DNA of 64,000 bases from Hypericum androsaemum. Lineage: Eukaryota; Streptophyta; Magnoliopsida; Malpighiales; Hypericaceae. Below, in pieces: positions 1-11,411 of the stretch. Position 1 is the first letter of the stretch; each line of letters starts with the position of its first letter. Where the stretch lies: NCBI GenBank assembly GCA_963995505.1, contig OZ023183.1, positions 15,310,671-15,374,670 of the forward strand, read 5' to 3'. The notes under the pieces were generated by a model. That model was not told the origin of the DNA. It did not search any database and saw only the letters and a list, made by a program, of their open reading frames with translations. Both the position numbers and the translations under genes were made by a program.

Positions 1-816
1 AATCCAACTAATTTTCAACTGCAATCACTACTCAATAGACAACTAATCTCATATCGAGATCCTTGATCAATAGGCACTTAGTCATAAGTTAATTTTTTTA
101 TTAATCCTAATTCCTCGATTATTAAGTTTAACTATGATACTAATAGTTAATTCATGAGCGAATTATCCTCAGGTCCTTGATCTATACTACACCACCATTC
201 ATTGTTCGTCAATGCACTATTCAACCTGATCATGTCGGAACATCTTGAGATTTCAAACGCATGACCCAATTTTCCTACCGAGTTGTGTCCAATCTCCTCA
301 GCTCTTTTAATAAAGTAACTCGAGGTCGAGCTCTATTGGTAGCTCGGAATCAAACAGCAGAATGCATCACACGAAACTCGAATGGTGATAGGTGTGAGCA
401 AAATATACGTTATCAAAATTCTAATCCAAAATTAATATTTTTTACACAGATGTAAATATTAAACGTAGTAGGTGGCGTGACGGCGACAACACAACGTGAC
501 TGGAGCCTACAACTCCTTGTCGAAGAGAAAAATAAATGAGAGAGGAAAAAGAAGAAAGTTCAAGATGTTTCAGATATTTTACAATGTCAAAATTTATATA
601 AATAATTGATCATACAATGATGACTTAATATATATGAGTGATCATATTAGACTGATTTAATATAGATTAGTAAAAGAAATAAAGAAATAGTTTAATGACC
701 ACGAGCCATGAGCGGAAATTAATGAAAGATGAATGACCATGAATTAATTTGCCATGCCTAAATAACCCAGCCAGGATCGTTTGCGGACTTCCCAATATAC
801 AACACAAACCCAACAA
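1..816. other. AT-rich flank, no gene recognised
   Basis: I see no convincing coding exon or RNA gene here. The stretch is AT-rich and holds only short random open frames. The last 50-100 bases before 817 are presumably the 5' leader and promoter of the first gene, but no single TATA box stands out. Confidence 0.5.
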
Positions 817-2983
817 ATGGAAGCAGACGGCGAAATCAAAGAAATCGAGGAACCAGACCGGAGCGCCAGACCAGACCCAACCCCAACGACGGCGGCCAGG
901 CGGTCGGTGAGGACGAAAGTGCCGGAGGTGGAGGTTCACCTGTACCGGCGAGGCAAGGGGCCGATCGCGGTCTTCAAGTCGAGCCTGGGAGGGTGGGACC
1001 AGGACCAGCTGGAAGTCCGAGACATCCTCGATAAGTACGGGCTCAAATCAGCCTATGGGTTCAACCAGGAGACGGGCCGGGGCGCCCCGGTCCGGTTCAA
1101 CCCGAAGAACGGCAGGTCCGTGCTGGGGTACAAGGACGGAGCGGTTGTTTACCTGGACGGGGAACCAACGGTCTGTGCCAAATTAAACCCTAGTTTGTTT
1201 CTTCAATTCTGTTACCATCTGATTACGAAGTTGCCTCGTCGCGTGATTCCGAAGTTGCCTCGTTTAAAACCTGGAATTGTGATTTAGTTGAGGTTCTTGA
1301 ACTAAATAGCTTAATGTGGATATGGTGTGGCAATGTACGGTGCAGCTGAATTTACGATCTATTTTTTAACTCAACTGTTGGCTCATCGCCAAAGGGGGTA
1401 TGATTTCGATGTTGGGGCGGGTTGAGATATGGTTTCGTCGACAGGGGGTGAAGTTTTTATTCTTGTTGAATGGCATGGCAATAGCTTGCCACCATATGGC
1501 GTTTTCTGAACTAGACAGGGGTTGGCAGAATATAATATGGCGACAAGCAGTTCGCTTCATGTGCCACCGTTGTGGCTGGCTGGAGAATTCTCGGAGGAGA
1601 AGCTTTCTGTTGTTGCCATGGGAAATGGTGGCTAACTGGCTACAGTTTTGTAGTCTGGGGTTCTATGCTCTGATGTTGTTTAGAGGGAACTGGAAAGCCC
1701 TCTTTAATCATGTTGCATAGTATTTCTGTAGAGAGCCTGAAGCTATTCAAGTCCAGGAAACTTTTGGTATGCAATCTGCATTTACGTGTGTGGAACTAGC
1801 CTAACCGAATAAATTGCTAGACAGAGTGTTAAAGTGGGTTTGATCCCATGGCTGATTATTGTTGCATGAACCTCATTTTAGGGCATATGGAACCCCACGT
1901 TGTATTGTGAAGTTTGCGGTGCCCAATATGGTAATTGAAAGGATCCAACAATCCAATACCCTAAGTTTTGGGAAAGATTGTGTGAATCCCGTGTTCAAGA
2001 GGGTTCGTGGAGATGCAGGTGACAGACAGTAGGATAGAGCTGTTGGAAGAGCAACTTGAGCGGGGTAGTATATGGGAGAAACTAGTTGGAGGGTTAGAAG
2101 GCTTGAGATTTTCTTTTGAAAATCCGAGGGCATCAGTGAGCGACACAAGCTTAGTCAACTTCTGCTGTTAGGATTTTTCGGGGAAAATAAAAGCTTCTTG
2201 TTCAAAGTGCTGATTTTACTAAGTGGTACGTGCAATCTCAGTTCTCCAGATATCAGTTGCTTATTTAGTGAATCGAGTGGTGTAGCAGCTAGACAAAGCA
2301 AAGTTCTCTGACATGGAGCTATCATTGTAGAGATTGAGTGTGTTTTAGCATATTTACCAACGGGAGGCATCTATTTTATTTTTCCAGGTGGGACCAGCCA
2401 AATCATTTGCATGGAATTCTCTGAACCCTTGTTAGATATTAGTGTGCATTTGTTTGTCAGCCATGCCAAACAAAGATATAACCTTTGCAACGCGTACGGC
2501 TAAGTCAAATATTTTGTGCACATATTTTGTAATAGTGATCAGTATCCTTTCGGAATTTTATCCGTATGTTTTCTCCAGCAAGTTGTGATGGCTTTATCCT
2601 TACTTTGCATTGTCTGCAAACTACTTAGGCGTTAAGCAGGGAATTTAGTCTTGATATTCATTGTCAGCAGATGTTCTTTTGCTTTAAATTAAAAAGCTTC
2701 CCTTAAAAGCAGTCAGCTTACCTTGTGTTTTTTTGGCTGACATTACAGTTTTGCTATTTTTAAATTGCAGGATTCTCTAATCAAACCAGTGACCAAGATC
2801 CTGCTCGGGGTGGCTGTCATTACCATTTTAATAGCAGTAGTGTTGAAGGAGCCTCCAGAGTGGATCCGTAAATCTAACCTTTTCGGTGGAAGCTTCCCTC
2901 CTTGGATCCTTGCTTGCGTTGTTGTTGTCTTCACTCGAATGAGGAAGAGAACTAAGGACTTCATGCAGAAGTTTGGCTGGTAA
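817..2983 (+). CDS. small plant membrane protein of unknown function, two exons
   Basis: Exons are 817-1170 and 2771-2983, which join in phase 0 and give 188 residues. The first ATG of the frame is at 817. The donor is ACG|GTCTGT and the acceptor TTGCAG. The first 118 residues are charged and soluble, with a conserved-looking core (VEVHLYRRGKGPIAVFKSS, then WDQDQLEVRDILDKYG). The C-terminal exon has two hydrophobic stretches, about residues 128-143 (ILLGVAVITILIAVVL) and 162-175 (PWILACVVVVFTRM), and ends in a basic tail (RKRTKDFMQKFGW). From memory, plants carry a conserved protein of this shape, sometimes labelled rhomboid-like, but I see no Ser/His protease motif and assign no activity. 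The 1.6-kb intron holds no recognisable gene. The gene model is secure because both exons look conserved and join cleanly. Confidence 0.8.
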
Positions 2984-4288
2984 AAGATGCATAATGTTTG
3001 CTGAGGATCTTCTCTCCCTATTCCATCATGCTATACTATTTTATGCTACAAGAGTAATGCTGACTAGACAATTCGGTTCTGGGACCTGGTAGCCGTAGAA
3101 ATATCCATGACTCTGAAGCATATGTGTCACAGTTCCATTGTTTTATTTGCTAATTAGCCTCTTCCAACAATGAAGAACATTTTATGGACTCGGAGTTTAG
3201 CTTGATTTAGCTTCAGAAAAGAGTTCGAAATGACATGCTTGCTTTTGCAGCAGTCTAAATCTTTTGGAATTGTTTAGTTTGTCTGTTCTTATCTCTGTCC
3301 GAACTTTGAAGGGTTGCTTTCTCAATAATATGTTCATTTTTGTTTGAATTCGAACTGCCGTTTGAATCCGGAGTAGAAAATCTTTTGCTTGTTCATTGTA
3401 ATTTGAGCAACAATTGATCAAGAACTGCCCTTATATTATACTCTTGGTGTTTGACCTCTAAATCGTTGGTGCACTATCTTCATCTCTTTAACAACAGGTT
3501 CAAGTTTATTTCTAGCAGATGTTCAATCCACCGACAGTTTCAAGCACGATGTGTTTTTTTCTGGAACGAGTGACAAGAGATTTGAACATTTTGGAAATTT
3601 TGAATTAGAAACTTTTTTAAATGATGAATGTGAGATTTTTTTTCAGTAATTATTTTTAACTTCAAATTGGTTGTATGCTGATATTTTAGGGGTAGTTGTA
3701 GGCTGATGAATGTGAGATGAAACAATCCATCCTAGAAATAGGTGTCTTTTGTCCTAGATCGGACGATAATGGACAAGAATTCTTCTCCTAAATTATTTGG
3801 TGCAAGAAAGGGCTTTCACAAAACGAGAACTTGTCCATTCCTAATCCCATATCTTGTTCTGTCAATTTTTATGGGCCGAAGACTTGTATCCTAGGAGACA
3901 TTTATTGTCATACTTAATTATCATATTGACTCTACTTAATTAATTACTGTTTTTCCTTTTGCACTATGTTTCTTTCTTTTTTATTACGTTTCTTTTTATT
4001 TAGTAAATTCATCATATATTCTTTTCTTTCTATAAATAATTTAGTATTATATGTATTAGTAATACCACACTATAAATAAAATAATTAAAATAAATTGTCC
4101 GATCCAATTTCATGGCCTATTTCACTATATCTACTTTTCAAAAAATATATATTTCACTATATCTGTCTCAATCGAGGGGAAGCTAAGAAATGAGTTGATA
4201 AATACCAACTAAAATAACGGAAGTCGACCTGCCGAAGCATAAAAGACTACCAGGAAATGGACCACCCGGATTCGGTGCTAAGGGTTTT
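2984..4288. other. 3' flank and AT-rich intergenic, no gene seen
   Basis: The first 300-450 bases probably contain the 3' UTR of the membrane-protein gene. The rest is AT-rich with short open frames that resemble nothing I know. No repeat with clear borders was found before the organelle-like insertion starting near 4289. Confidence 0.5.
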
Positions 4289-4353
4289 TCGCCACCTGGG
4301 GCTGTAGGATGTTCCAAGGGTTGGACTGTTCGTTCATTAAAGCGGTACGTGAA

Positions 4354-4386
<33 letters not shown>

Positions 4387-4394
4387 ATATCCGA
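4289..4394 (+). pseudogene. plastid-type 23S rRNA fragment (nuclear organelle insertion)
   Basis: About 105 bases match what I know of the 3' domain of plastid 23S rRNA. They run from TCGCCACCTGGGGCTGTAG through GGGTTGGACTGTTCG, then AAAGCGGTACGTGAACTGGG and CAGAACGTCGTGAGACAGTT to GGTCCATATCC. The match stops abruptly on both sides. The form is plastid rather than plant mitochondrial 26S, judged by the GGTTCAGAACGTCGTGAGACAG stretch. It is a nonfunctional fragment in nuclear DNA, either direct plastid DNA or plastid DNA that passed through the mitochondrion. Confidence 0.8.
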
Positions 4395-4655
4395 AAAAGC
4401 GGATTCCCCTATCTTTTATACAATATTGATTGAAGCCAATCAAAATCACGGTCGATCTCATCACTCACATCAATCTCGTCACTCACATCAATCTCGTCCT
4501 CCAAAATCACTATCCTAAATCATGGATCAATTAAGCCCTCTCGGGGACTTGCTTAAGAATAAGAAAGAGTTCCCATCATTTTTGAATCTTTTTTTTTCAA
4601 TAAAAAGATTTTCCTAATAAATATATAGAATAATAGCATAATAAAGGGGTGTTCT

Positions 4656-4720
4656 GCCTGTGGCTTCCGGGGGTATTCACGTTTGGCATATGCGTGCTCT
4701 GACCAAGATCTTTGGAGCGT
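4656..4720 (+). pseudogene. rbcL: rbcL internal fragment (organelle insertion)
   Basis: This stretch reads PVASGGIHVWHMRALTKIFG on the + strand, which is the C-terminal third of the large Rubisco subunit with a few substitutions. It is about 65 bases long and ends abruptly. No matching upstream or downstream rbcL sequence adjoins it. It lies 260 bases after the 23S piece, whereas the two genes are far apart in plastid genomes, so the insertion is a scrambled mosaic. Confidence 0.85.
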
Positions 4721-5026
4721 AGGAATAGCAAACGAAAGGGAAGAGAGACCGAAGCTAGGCTAACTTCTAATCCCGAAACTTTTTGTCTTAGAATAATTCC
4801 AAGGATGGACCAAATTCATCCCGTTCTTTACATTTCTTTCTAGCTGCTTGACCCGTAGTAGGTATTTAGTTTACTGCTCTAGGTATTAATTAATACATCA
4901 TTGATTGCAAAAAGGATCTCACTCTTTTTGATGAATTTTATGAAGAGGGAGGCGATGTTAAAGACAAAGAAAAAAGAACTAAAAAAAAGGAAAGTCGGTG
5001 AAATAGGAAGGGCGAATTAATGAATT

Positions 5027-5110
5027 CCGTTTTATCCAAGGTATCCATTGCTTCAAATTCAAATTTAATTTCCTTCCATACTTCGCAAGCAGCAGCTAAT
5101 TCCGAACTAG
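5027..5110 (-). pseudogene. rbcL: rbcL 3'-end fragment, opposite strand
   Basis: Read on the minus strand this gives [20 protein letters not shown] followed by DTL, the C-terminus of the large Rubisco subunit. Homology stops just upstream of SELAAA. The two rbcL pieces therefore lie in opposite orientation about 300 bases apart. The DNA between (4721-5026) and after (5111-5400) looks organellar in composition, but I could not name a gene there. Confidence 0.85.
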
Positions 5111-5419
5111 AAAAGCTAGACCTACAGGTCCTCGAACTGCTACCATATAGTATTCATCTCTATTCGGTTTTGGATTCTTAAATAGGAGACGAGGAGCACG
5201 TAGGAATGCCGACCACTACTTAAGACACTTGTGGCTGAGAGAAAGCGAGCAGCACCTTGTATAGGTTGGGCAGAGCTTGAAGAAGTACGAATTTCTTCTA
5301 AAACTACTTGTAGACCAATTATGAGGTTTTTTCCTTTTAACGCCTGAATTGGTTAAATTTGTAAAAAGAGAGCGAAGACTCTGACTTTTAGCAGCACCAT
5401 TCTGGTAACACGGATCTCT

Positions 5420-5640
5420 AACGGTACATTATTATTAACAACAAATCATCCCAACAGTACATAAATTTCTCATCCCAACGGCACATAAATTACAACGGCA
5501 CATCATTCCAACTGCAAATAATTCCAAAGACACATCATCCTAACGAGAAAATCATCCCAACAACACAAAATTTTCAACGGCACATCAAAATTATCAATGA
5601 CATACAAATCTCAACGACAAAAATCGACGGCACATCGATT
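5420..5640. repeat. degenerate short-motif repeat (AACGGCACAT type)
   Basis: Variants of a motif like CATCCCAACGGCACATAAAT recur at irregular spacing, about eight to ten times in 220 bases. No open frame of note overlaps. The remainder up to 6100 is AT-rich and I see nothing else in it. Confidence 0.6.
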
Positions 5641-6111
5641 TTCAAAAAATAAAGCAGTAATTCGTATACATCGTTAAATTCGCTTTCTAAACATATATTA
5701 TAATAACAAAATTTTCAAACGAGTCAAAATTATGATCCATCGAAGTTTTAAAAAAAAATCTCACAGCATAGTACTCAAGAGTCAAGACCAGTCGGGTTCC
5801 GAACCCCAGCCCACAACGTCACAACGTAACCGATCTTATCCAAACATTAAAAAAGAAAGAATTGATTGAACTCCACGTGCCTTCAAGCTCCACTTTTTAC
5901 ACCTTCCCTTCCCCCCGACCATTTTGCTGGCGAAGCACCTTTTTAGAACATTAAAAAGGAGACACCTTTGTGCCTTCAGAAAAAATCAGTAAAAACTAAA
6001 AATTCCCCGAACCATCAATAAAAAAAAATAAGCAATTGAAAAAGTTATTTTAAAAAAAAGACAATTACGAAGTAAAAAACTGTAGAAACTGAAAGCGGAG
6101 AGAATGATTTA

Positions 6112-7522
6112 GGGAAAAGTCCACTTAAGTACCTTGTGGTATCGCAAAAAATTAAGTCAGTACCCTGTGGTTTAAAACGTATTAATTGAGTCAAACTTAT
6201 CCAAATTAAAATCAATTAGAGGCCCGGGCAGCTGCCCGGACCCTACCCGTCCTGCCCGAACTTTTTCCGGCCACCCGGATCAGCCAAATCATAATTTGAT
6301 GCTGACGTGGCATCCCTTCTCTTTCTTCCCTCTCTCTCCCACTCATCTCCTTCTCCCCTGTATCTCAGCATCTCCTTCCCCAAAACCATCTTCCTCCTAC
6401 AAACCAAAACACAACAGAAGCTCTAACCAACCAAAAACCCAAAAAAAGACATCATCCCAGTAATTTTTAAAACCAGCTCTCCTCCCGATCCCGAAGGTCA
6501 CCACCGCCGCCAAAACCCCTCTCTCTCTCCTCTCCATTCTCACACCCTAATCTCTCTCATCACTTTGGAAGCTCCTCAATTCACTTGATTTCGGCAGACA
6601 ACACAGAGGAATCATCAATTAGAGAAAGAAAAAAAGCAAAAGTTTAACCCCTTCACTTGCGACAAGTACACGTCCCAGCTGATCTTCGTACCTTGGAAAT
6701 CCAAGGAAACATCAATTAGAGAAAGAAAAAAAAGCAAAAGTTTAACTGGGTGACGAGGCAATTATGAGGGCAACGAGACCGCATCCACGAGGAGGAGGTT
6801 GATGGAGAGGTGGAGGAGGGTCCCCGCGAGCGAGGCTACGGTTAGAGGGTGGGTTATCCCCTGGGAGCGGAGGTAGATTCTGACCGGGTGCAGGATGGAG
6901 TTGGTGAGGAGGTCTGGGAGGGAGTAGAGTAGGTAGGTGTGGGCCACGACGGTTATCTTGGGGTCCTGCCGGAGGTAGAGGAGGATCGTCTTCATGTGGA
7001 CCCATATGAAGGAGATGGGGATGGATGACGCCAGGAGGAAGACGACCAATCGTTGGAGGGTCAACGAGAGGAGCTTGGGTCGGTGGGCCCCGAATGCCTG
7101 GCAGCAGAGGGGCTCCATCCCTAGGGAGAGGCCGGCGAGGACAGAGTACCCGGTGATGTTGGCGAAGGTGATGGCCAGGGACCCGGCGGCCAGGGGAAGT
7201 TGCCGCTCGCCGGGAGGGTTTGACCTTTCTTAGGTGCCATCGGAAAACATTTTGACTAACTATTGAAGGAGAAGGGAGTGAGAGGGAGAGAGGGGAAGAG
7301 GAGAGCTGGGATGCCATGTGGCGCCATGTCAGCATCAAATTCTGATGTGGTTGATCCGGGTGGCCGGGCAAAGTCCGGGCAGGACAGGCAAGGTCCGGGC
7401 AGCTGCCCGGGCCTCTAATTTATTTTAATTTGGATAAGTTTGACTCAATTGATACGTTTTAAACCATAGGGTACTGACTTGATTTTTTGTGATACCACAG
7501 GGTACTTAAGTGAACTTTTCCC
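6112..7522. mobile_element. Pack-MULE with captured MATE transporter fragment
   Basis: The element starts GGGAAAAGTCCACTTAAGTA and ends with the near-complement TACTTAAGTGAACTTTTCCC. It is flanked by a perfect 9-bp direct repeat, AATGATTTA, at 6103-6111 and 7523-7531. The terminal inverted repeats extend roughly 250 bases at high identity. Long TIRs with a 9-bp duplication are diagnostic of Mutator-like elements. There is no transposase, so it is non-autonomous. The interior is GC-rich and contains a fragment of a MATE (DTX) transporter gene on the minus strand. A segment AATTAGAGAAAGAAAAAA plus AGCAAAAGTTTAAC occurs twice, near 6616 and 6714, about 97 bases apart. Confidence 0.93.
6780..7199 (-). 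pseudogene. MATE (DETOXIFICATION) transporter fragment inside Pack-MULE
   Basis: On the minus strand about 140 codons read as a MATE-family transporter: LPLAAGSLAITFANITGYSV, then GMEPLCCQAFGAHRPKLL, then YLRQDPKITVVAHTYLLYSL, then RIYLRSQGITHPLTVASL. These correspond to the first three to five transmembrane helices of plant DTX proteins. The reading frame is open throughout, but the homology ends inside the element on both sides, so this is a partial copy without its own start or end. The parent gene is not in this window. It may be transcribed as part of the element, but is unlikely to make a working transporter. Confidence 0.9.
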
Positions 7523-7531
7523 AATGATTTA

Positions 7532-7970
7532 TTTGATTTATGTTTTTGACATTTCCCGTCATTCACAAAAAACATAGATGTGGCAGTCCACATCAAAGAT
7601 TCACGACACATCCTCACGACTCACGAGGATGTGTTACGCCATATAGTCTGACAATAAAAATAAGTTGATACACATCACATAAATAAATAAATATAAGTGT
7701 CAGATTCTGTAATTTCCCCACACAAAATTGCACGTTGGCTTTAACCAATAGGCAGGAAAAATTTTCCTAAAAAACATACTTATCAAAAAAAATTTCCTTA
7801 GAAAATAAGTAGGTAAATGCTTATCGGCTAACAACACCAAACAGATAACACAAAATGAGTCGTACGAATGACAATTTGTAATATCAAAGTTTTCATGGAG
7901 ATATTTTGAGAAATGCGAGATTATGTTGCAAATAGTAGTGCCATATTACAAATAATGATACCATTTTTTA
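7532..7970. other. AT-rich intergenic, nothing recognised
   Basis: No coding or structural signal was seen between the Pack-MULE and the 3' end of the LINE. Confidence 0.5.
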
Positions 7971-7974
7971 AGGA

Positions 7975-10620
7975 AAAAATAATTCACTTCATTGATCAAT
8001 AAATCAATATTGTACGGATACAAGATCACATCAAAACTTCCATTCCAACAAGCCTATAAATCCAACGCACAATAACACGAAAGAGCTCTACTCACCTAGG
8101 CCCACCTCCCACTCTTAAACTATTGTTCTAAACTATCTACCCACATAAAGTCCAAACTGTACAATAGCACACGGACACTATCCTCATAAATCTACCCATC
8201 AATATATAGGATTCCCCTTATACAAAAGTACAAGGTTGCAGTCTCCAGCCTCGATAAAAACCTACTATAGAAAATTTACCCCAACCGAAAAAAATCGGAG
8301 ATAGGAAAGAGCTAACTCGCTCTAGTGATAACAATGCACAAAACGAATCCTACACATTGTCCCCCTTGTACAACCATGCCCAAAACATAAACCCACAACG
8401 CAAAGAGCCCACCCGTAACCACCCAACCCATACCCATATCAGCGAAGCTCAATCCTCACCATTTTGCTCCATCTGTAAAATAGCATGTAAATTATGGGGA
8501 GGAGACAAGAAAACTTGATACTGCTAGTCGCCTAGCATCAGAATCATAGTTAGCTCATGGGCTGCCTTATTGCCCTTGCACTGGATGAAGCAGAAGACAC
8601 ATTTCACAAAACCTCCAGTAGCTTCCTTACAATCTGTCACCAATAAAGAAAAATTGCTCCTATCTGAAACCTATCTATTTAAAGCCTACACAAGTGGTAA
8701 ATAGTTAGTTTCCAAATAAACATACTTGAGCCCCAGAGATAGCCCTAAACTGAGATAGACGAGGACCCCATGTGCTTCTAAAAGTGTCAGGTGGATCGAG
8801 CCTTTAAAGTCCCAGATAGCTGCAGCCACAAAGCGTCCCAACTCGTCCCTCACAATCGCTCCTACCTGTCCCCTGCCGGTAATTCCAATACCTACATCAG
8901 ACGGTCTTACACTGGCTATTGGAGTCGGAGCTTTGATTGCTGCATAGTCTAACTATAGTCGAAATACCGTCTCAAAAACTCCATGTGCCTCCATGAAACC
9001 CACATCTTTGAATACCACCTCATTCTGAACTTTCCATATCCCTCATAACAAAGTAGCCCTGCGACCCCTCTCAGCATAGTTCTGTACCGCAAACAAACCC
9101 GTACATGCATGAATAGCCGTGTGCCCTTGTAGGGCTCGCACATCGATCCCTGCCAAATTTCATATCTAACCGACTGCCAAACAATCAAAGAACAGGTGAG
9201 AGGCAGTTTCAACACCTCCTGAACACAAAGGTCACATACGTCCACTTCCATCCCTCTCTTCGTAATATTGTCTCGCAATGACAAGTTGTTATCCAAGGGT
9301 TGCCATATAAAGGATATGATCTTCGGGGGGCAAAGGAGACTCCAAGCGCACCTCTACACTCCCGTTGCATGCGTTGGAATAGAGGCTAATTCTGAAGACT
9401 CCTACTAGTTCTTCAGGTCATTGTAATAACCCGAGCGCACCAAAGATTCCATCAAAACTATGCCTCTCTATGACAACATCTTCAGGAAACCTCGCACTAA
9501 TTGGAATTTGAATAATCTTTTGAACATCCTCCTCCCCAAATAAATGATCCAACAAATCCCTATCCCACTTGGTCGAGCCTTCCGAAAATAATTCAGAGAC
9601 GTACTGATATGCATCTGTTCCTGGTCTCATATAGCGAGGGTGCCCTAGCTCGGAGCCCACTAACCAACGATCATCCCAAATTCATATCTTGTTACCATTG
9701 CCCATACTCCACTCCAAATTAGGTGCTAGTAATTATATTCCCTCTAAAATACTTCTCCACGTATAACTTGGATTGTAACCTGGCTTTGCACTAAAGATGT
9801 CACCTTGAGGAAAAAACTGCACTTTTAATACTCTTGTTGGCAAAGAATCTGCTACACTCAACGACTACCACTCCTGCTTGGCAAGCATTGCCCGATTGGA
9901 ACTGATTAACCTCCTGAAACCCAAACCACCTTCTCTCTTTGACCGACAAATTCGTATCCAGCTACATCAATGCATCTTGCAATTTTTATCTTTACTTTCC
10001 TAATAGAAGGCACACAATTTCTTCTCTATTCTCTCACATGTCTCTGCTGGTAACCCAAAGTAGCCCATGCTGTATGTAGGTACTGATAGAAGAACATATT
10101 TTATCAGCTTCTCCTTTCCTGCTCTCGAAAGAAACTGCTCCTTCCAACTCCCCATTTTCGCATTATTACGGTCCTCAATGTCAAAGAAAACCAATCTCTT
10201 CGATCGTCTTACTAGCGTATGAAGTCCCAAATAGGTGGCTGTATCTGCCCCTCTCTGTATCCCCAGCAAGGAACTCAATCTATGCTGCTCCTCTTCGCTC
10301 AATTTCTGACTGAAATATACTAAACTCTTTTGGAGATTGACCCGCTGACCTGAAGCCCGAGAATAAAAATTCAGCAAAGATAAGACATTCCTAAGCCCCC
10401 CTCCAATGCTCGTGCAAATAACAGTGAATCATCTGCAAAAAGAGATGAGTGACAACTGGTGCTCCCCTTGCCACACTCAAACCATGAACCCGCTGCAAAC
10501 TCTCTGCTTTTCTAATTAATGTCGCCAACCCCTCCATGTACATCAGAAAAAGGTATAGAAATAATGGAACTCCCTGCCAAAGTCCCCACCCTGTCGTAAA
10601 TAGTAATATCATGTAGCGAT
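7975..10620 (-). mobile_element. decayed LINE (non-LTR retrotransposon), 5'-truncated
   Basis: Three parts of a plant LINE ORF2 can be read on the minus strand in the expected order, broken by frameshifts and stops. Reverse transcriptase is at 10000-10612 (RKAESLQRVHGLSVARGAP, then ASGQRVNLQKSLVYFSQKL). A zinc-binding RVT-type region is at 8949-9296 (CDLCVQEVLKLPLTCSLIVW). An RNase H-like region is at about 8690-8945 (VGAIVRDELGRFVAAAIWDF, then LKYVYLETNYLPLV). The catalytic core of the reverse transcriptase (upstream FADD-type part) is damaged or missing, and the N-terminal endonuclease is absent. It is an old, inactive copy. I did not find a clear target duplication. Confidence 0.88.
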
Positions 10621-10764
10621 TAATAATACTATGTTGTGATTAATAGTAGGGGGGGAGGGGGGAGGGAATGGGCCCATTTCAAACCGTTTGGACTGAAGAA
10701 CACGAGAGAATTTTTTTGTAAAAAATTTAAAACTCGGGGACTAAAATGAAAAAAGTATGTGTAC

Positions 10765-11012
10765 CGGCATGTGATTACCATGGTGCCGTTATCGATAACT
10801 GGACATGCCATTGTTGTAACCGTGACATGCCAGTGTCGTAACCGTGGCATGCCATTATCGGTCCGGCAGGGGATCACCAATATGTCGTTATCGCTAACTG
10901 GGTATGCCATTGTCGTAGCACGCGGGCCATTGTCAATAACTGGACTTGTCTGTATCGCAACCGTGATATGCCAGTATCATAACCGTGGCATGCCATTATT
11001 GATTCGTTCAGT
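10765..11012. repeat. diverged tandem duplication with internal CATGCCA/ACCGTG motifs
   Basis: Two diverged units of about 120-140 bases follow one another. Each contains ATAACTGGAC, then CATGCCAGT-type, then AACCGTGGCATGCCATTAT. The shorter motif ACCGTGRCATGCCA repeats within each unit. A stretch TTTGGACTGAA near 10689 and its complement TTCAGTCCAAA near 11008 bracket the repeat. A G-rich run (10648-10668) precedes it. The block lies 400-650 bases upstream of the RABG3 start, so it could sit in that promoter. The mobile-element class is unknown. Confidence 0.6.
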
Positions 11013-11411
11013 CCAAACGGATCAAAATGACTCCTTCACTTTGGACTCAATCCATTACCCCATGAAAGACATGGTGATATCATTTTAACGATTCTTTTTG
11101 AAGAACATTTTAACGATTCGTAATATCATATTTTTGTTCGGACGGTACTGACAAGTCATCTAAATTGGCGCTTTCTTTTTGCACGCAACTTTTCCAAAGC
11201 TCTCCCCTCCCCTGTCTCTCTCTCCAGCCCCAAAAGCTTTTCAGTTAGAGCCATTCTCAAAATCAATTAAACCCCCAAGTGGGAAAAAAAAATGAAAATT
11301 TCTCCTCATTACCCTCTCTCCCTTTTCCGCGAATAAAACAAGGAAAAGCCAAAAGGGCAAAACGGGAAACAAAATCCACAAAGTGATTCCAGAGACGGGG
11401 AAGGACACGGC

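Noticed and set aside
6742..7371. 209-codon Pro/Arg-rich minus-strand frame in the Pack-MULE
   Set aside because: The MATE fragment is in a different minus-strand frame; this one is its GC-driven shadow.
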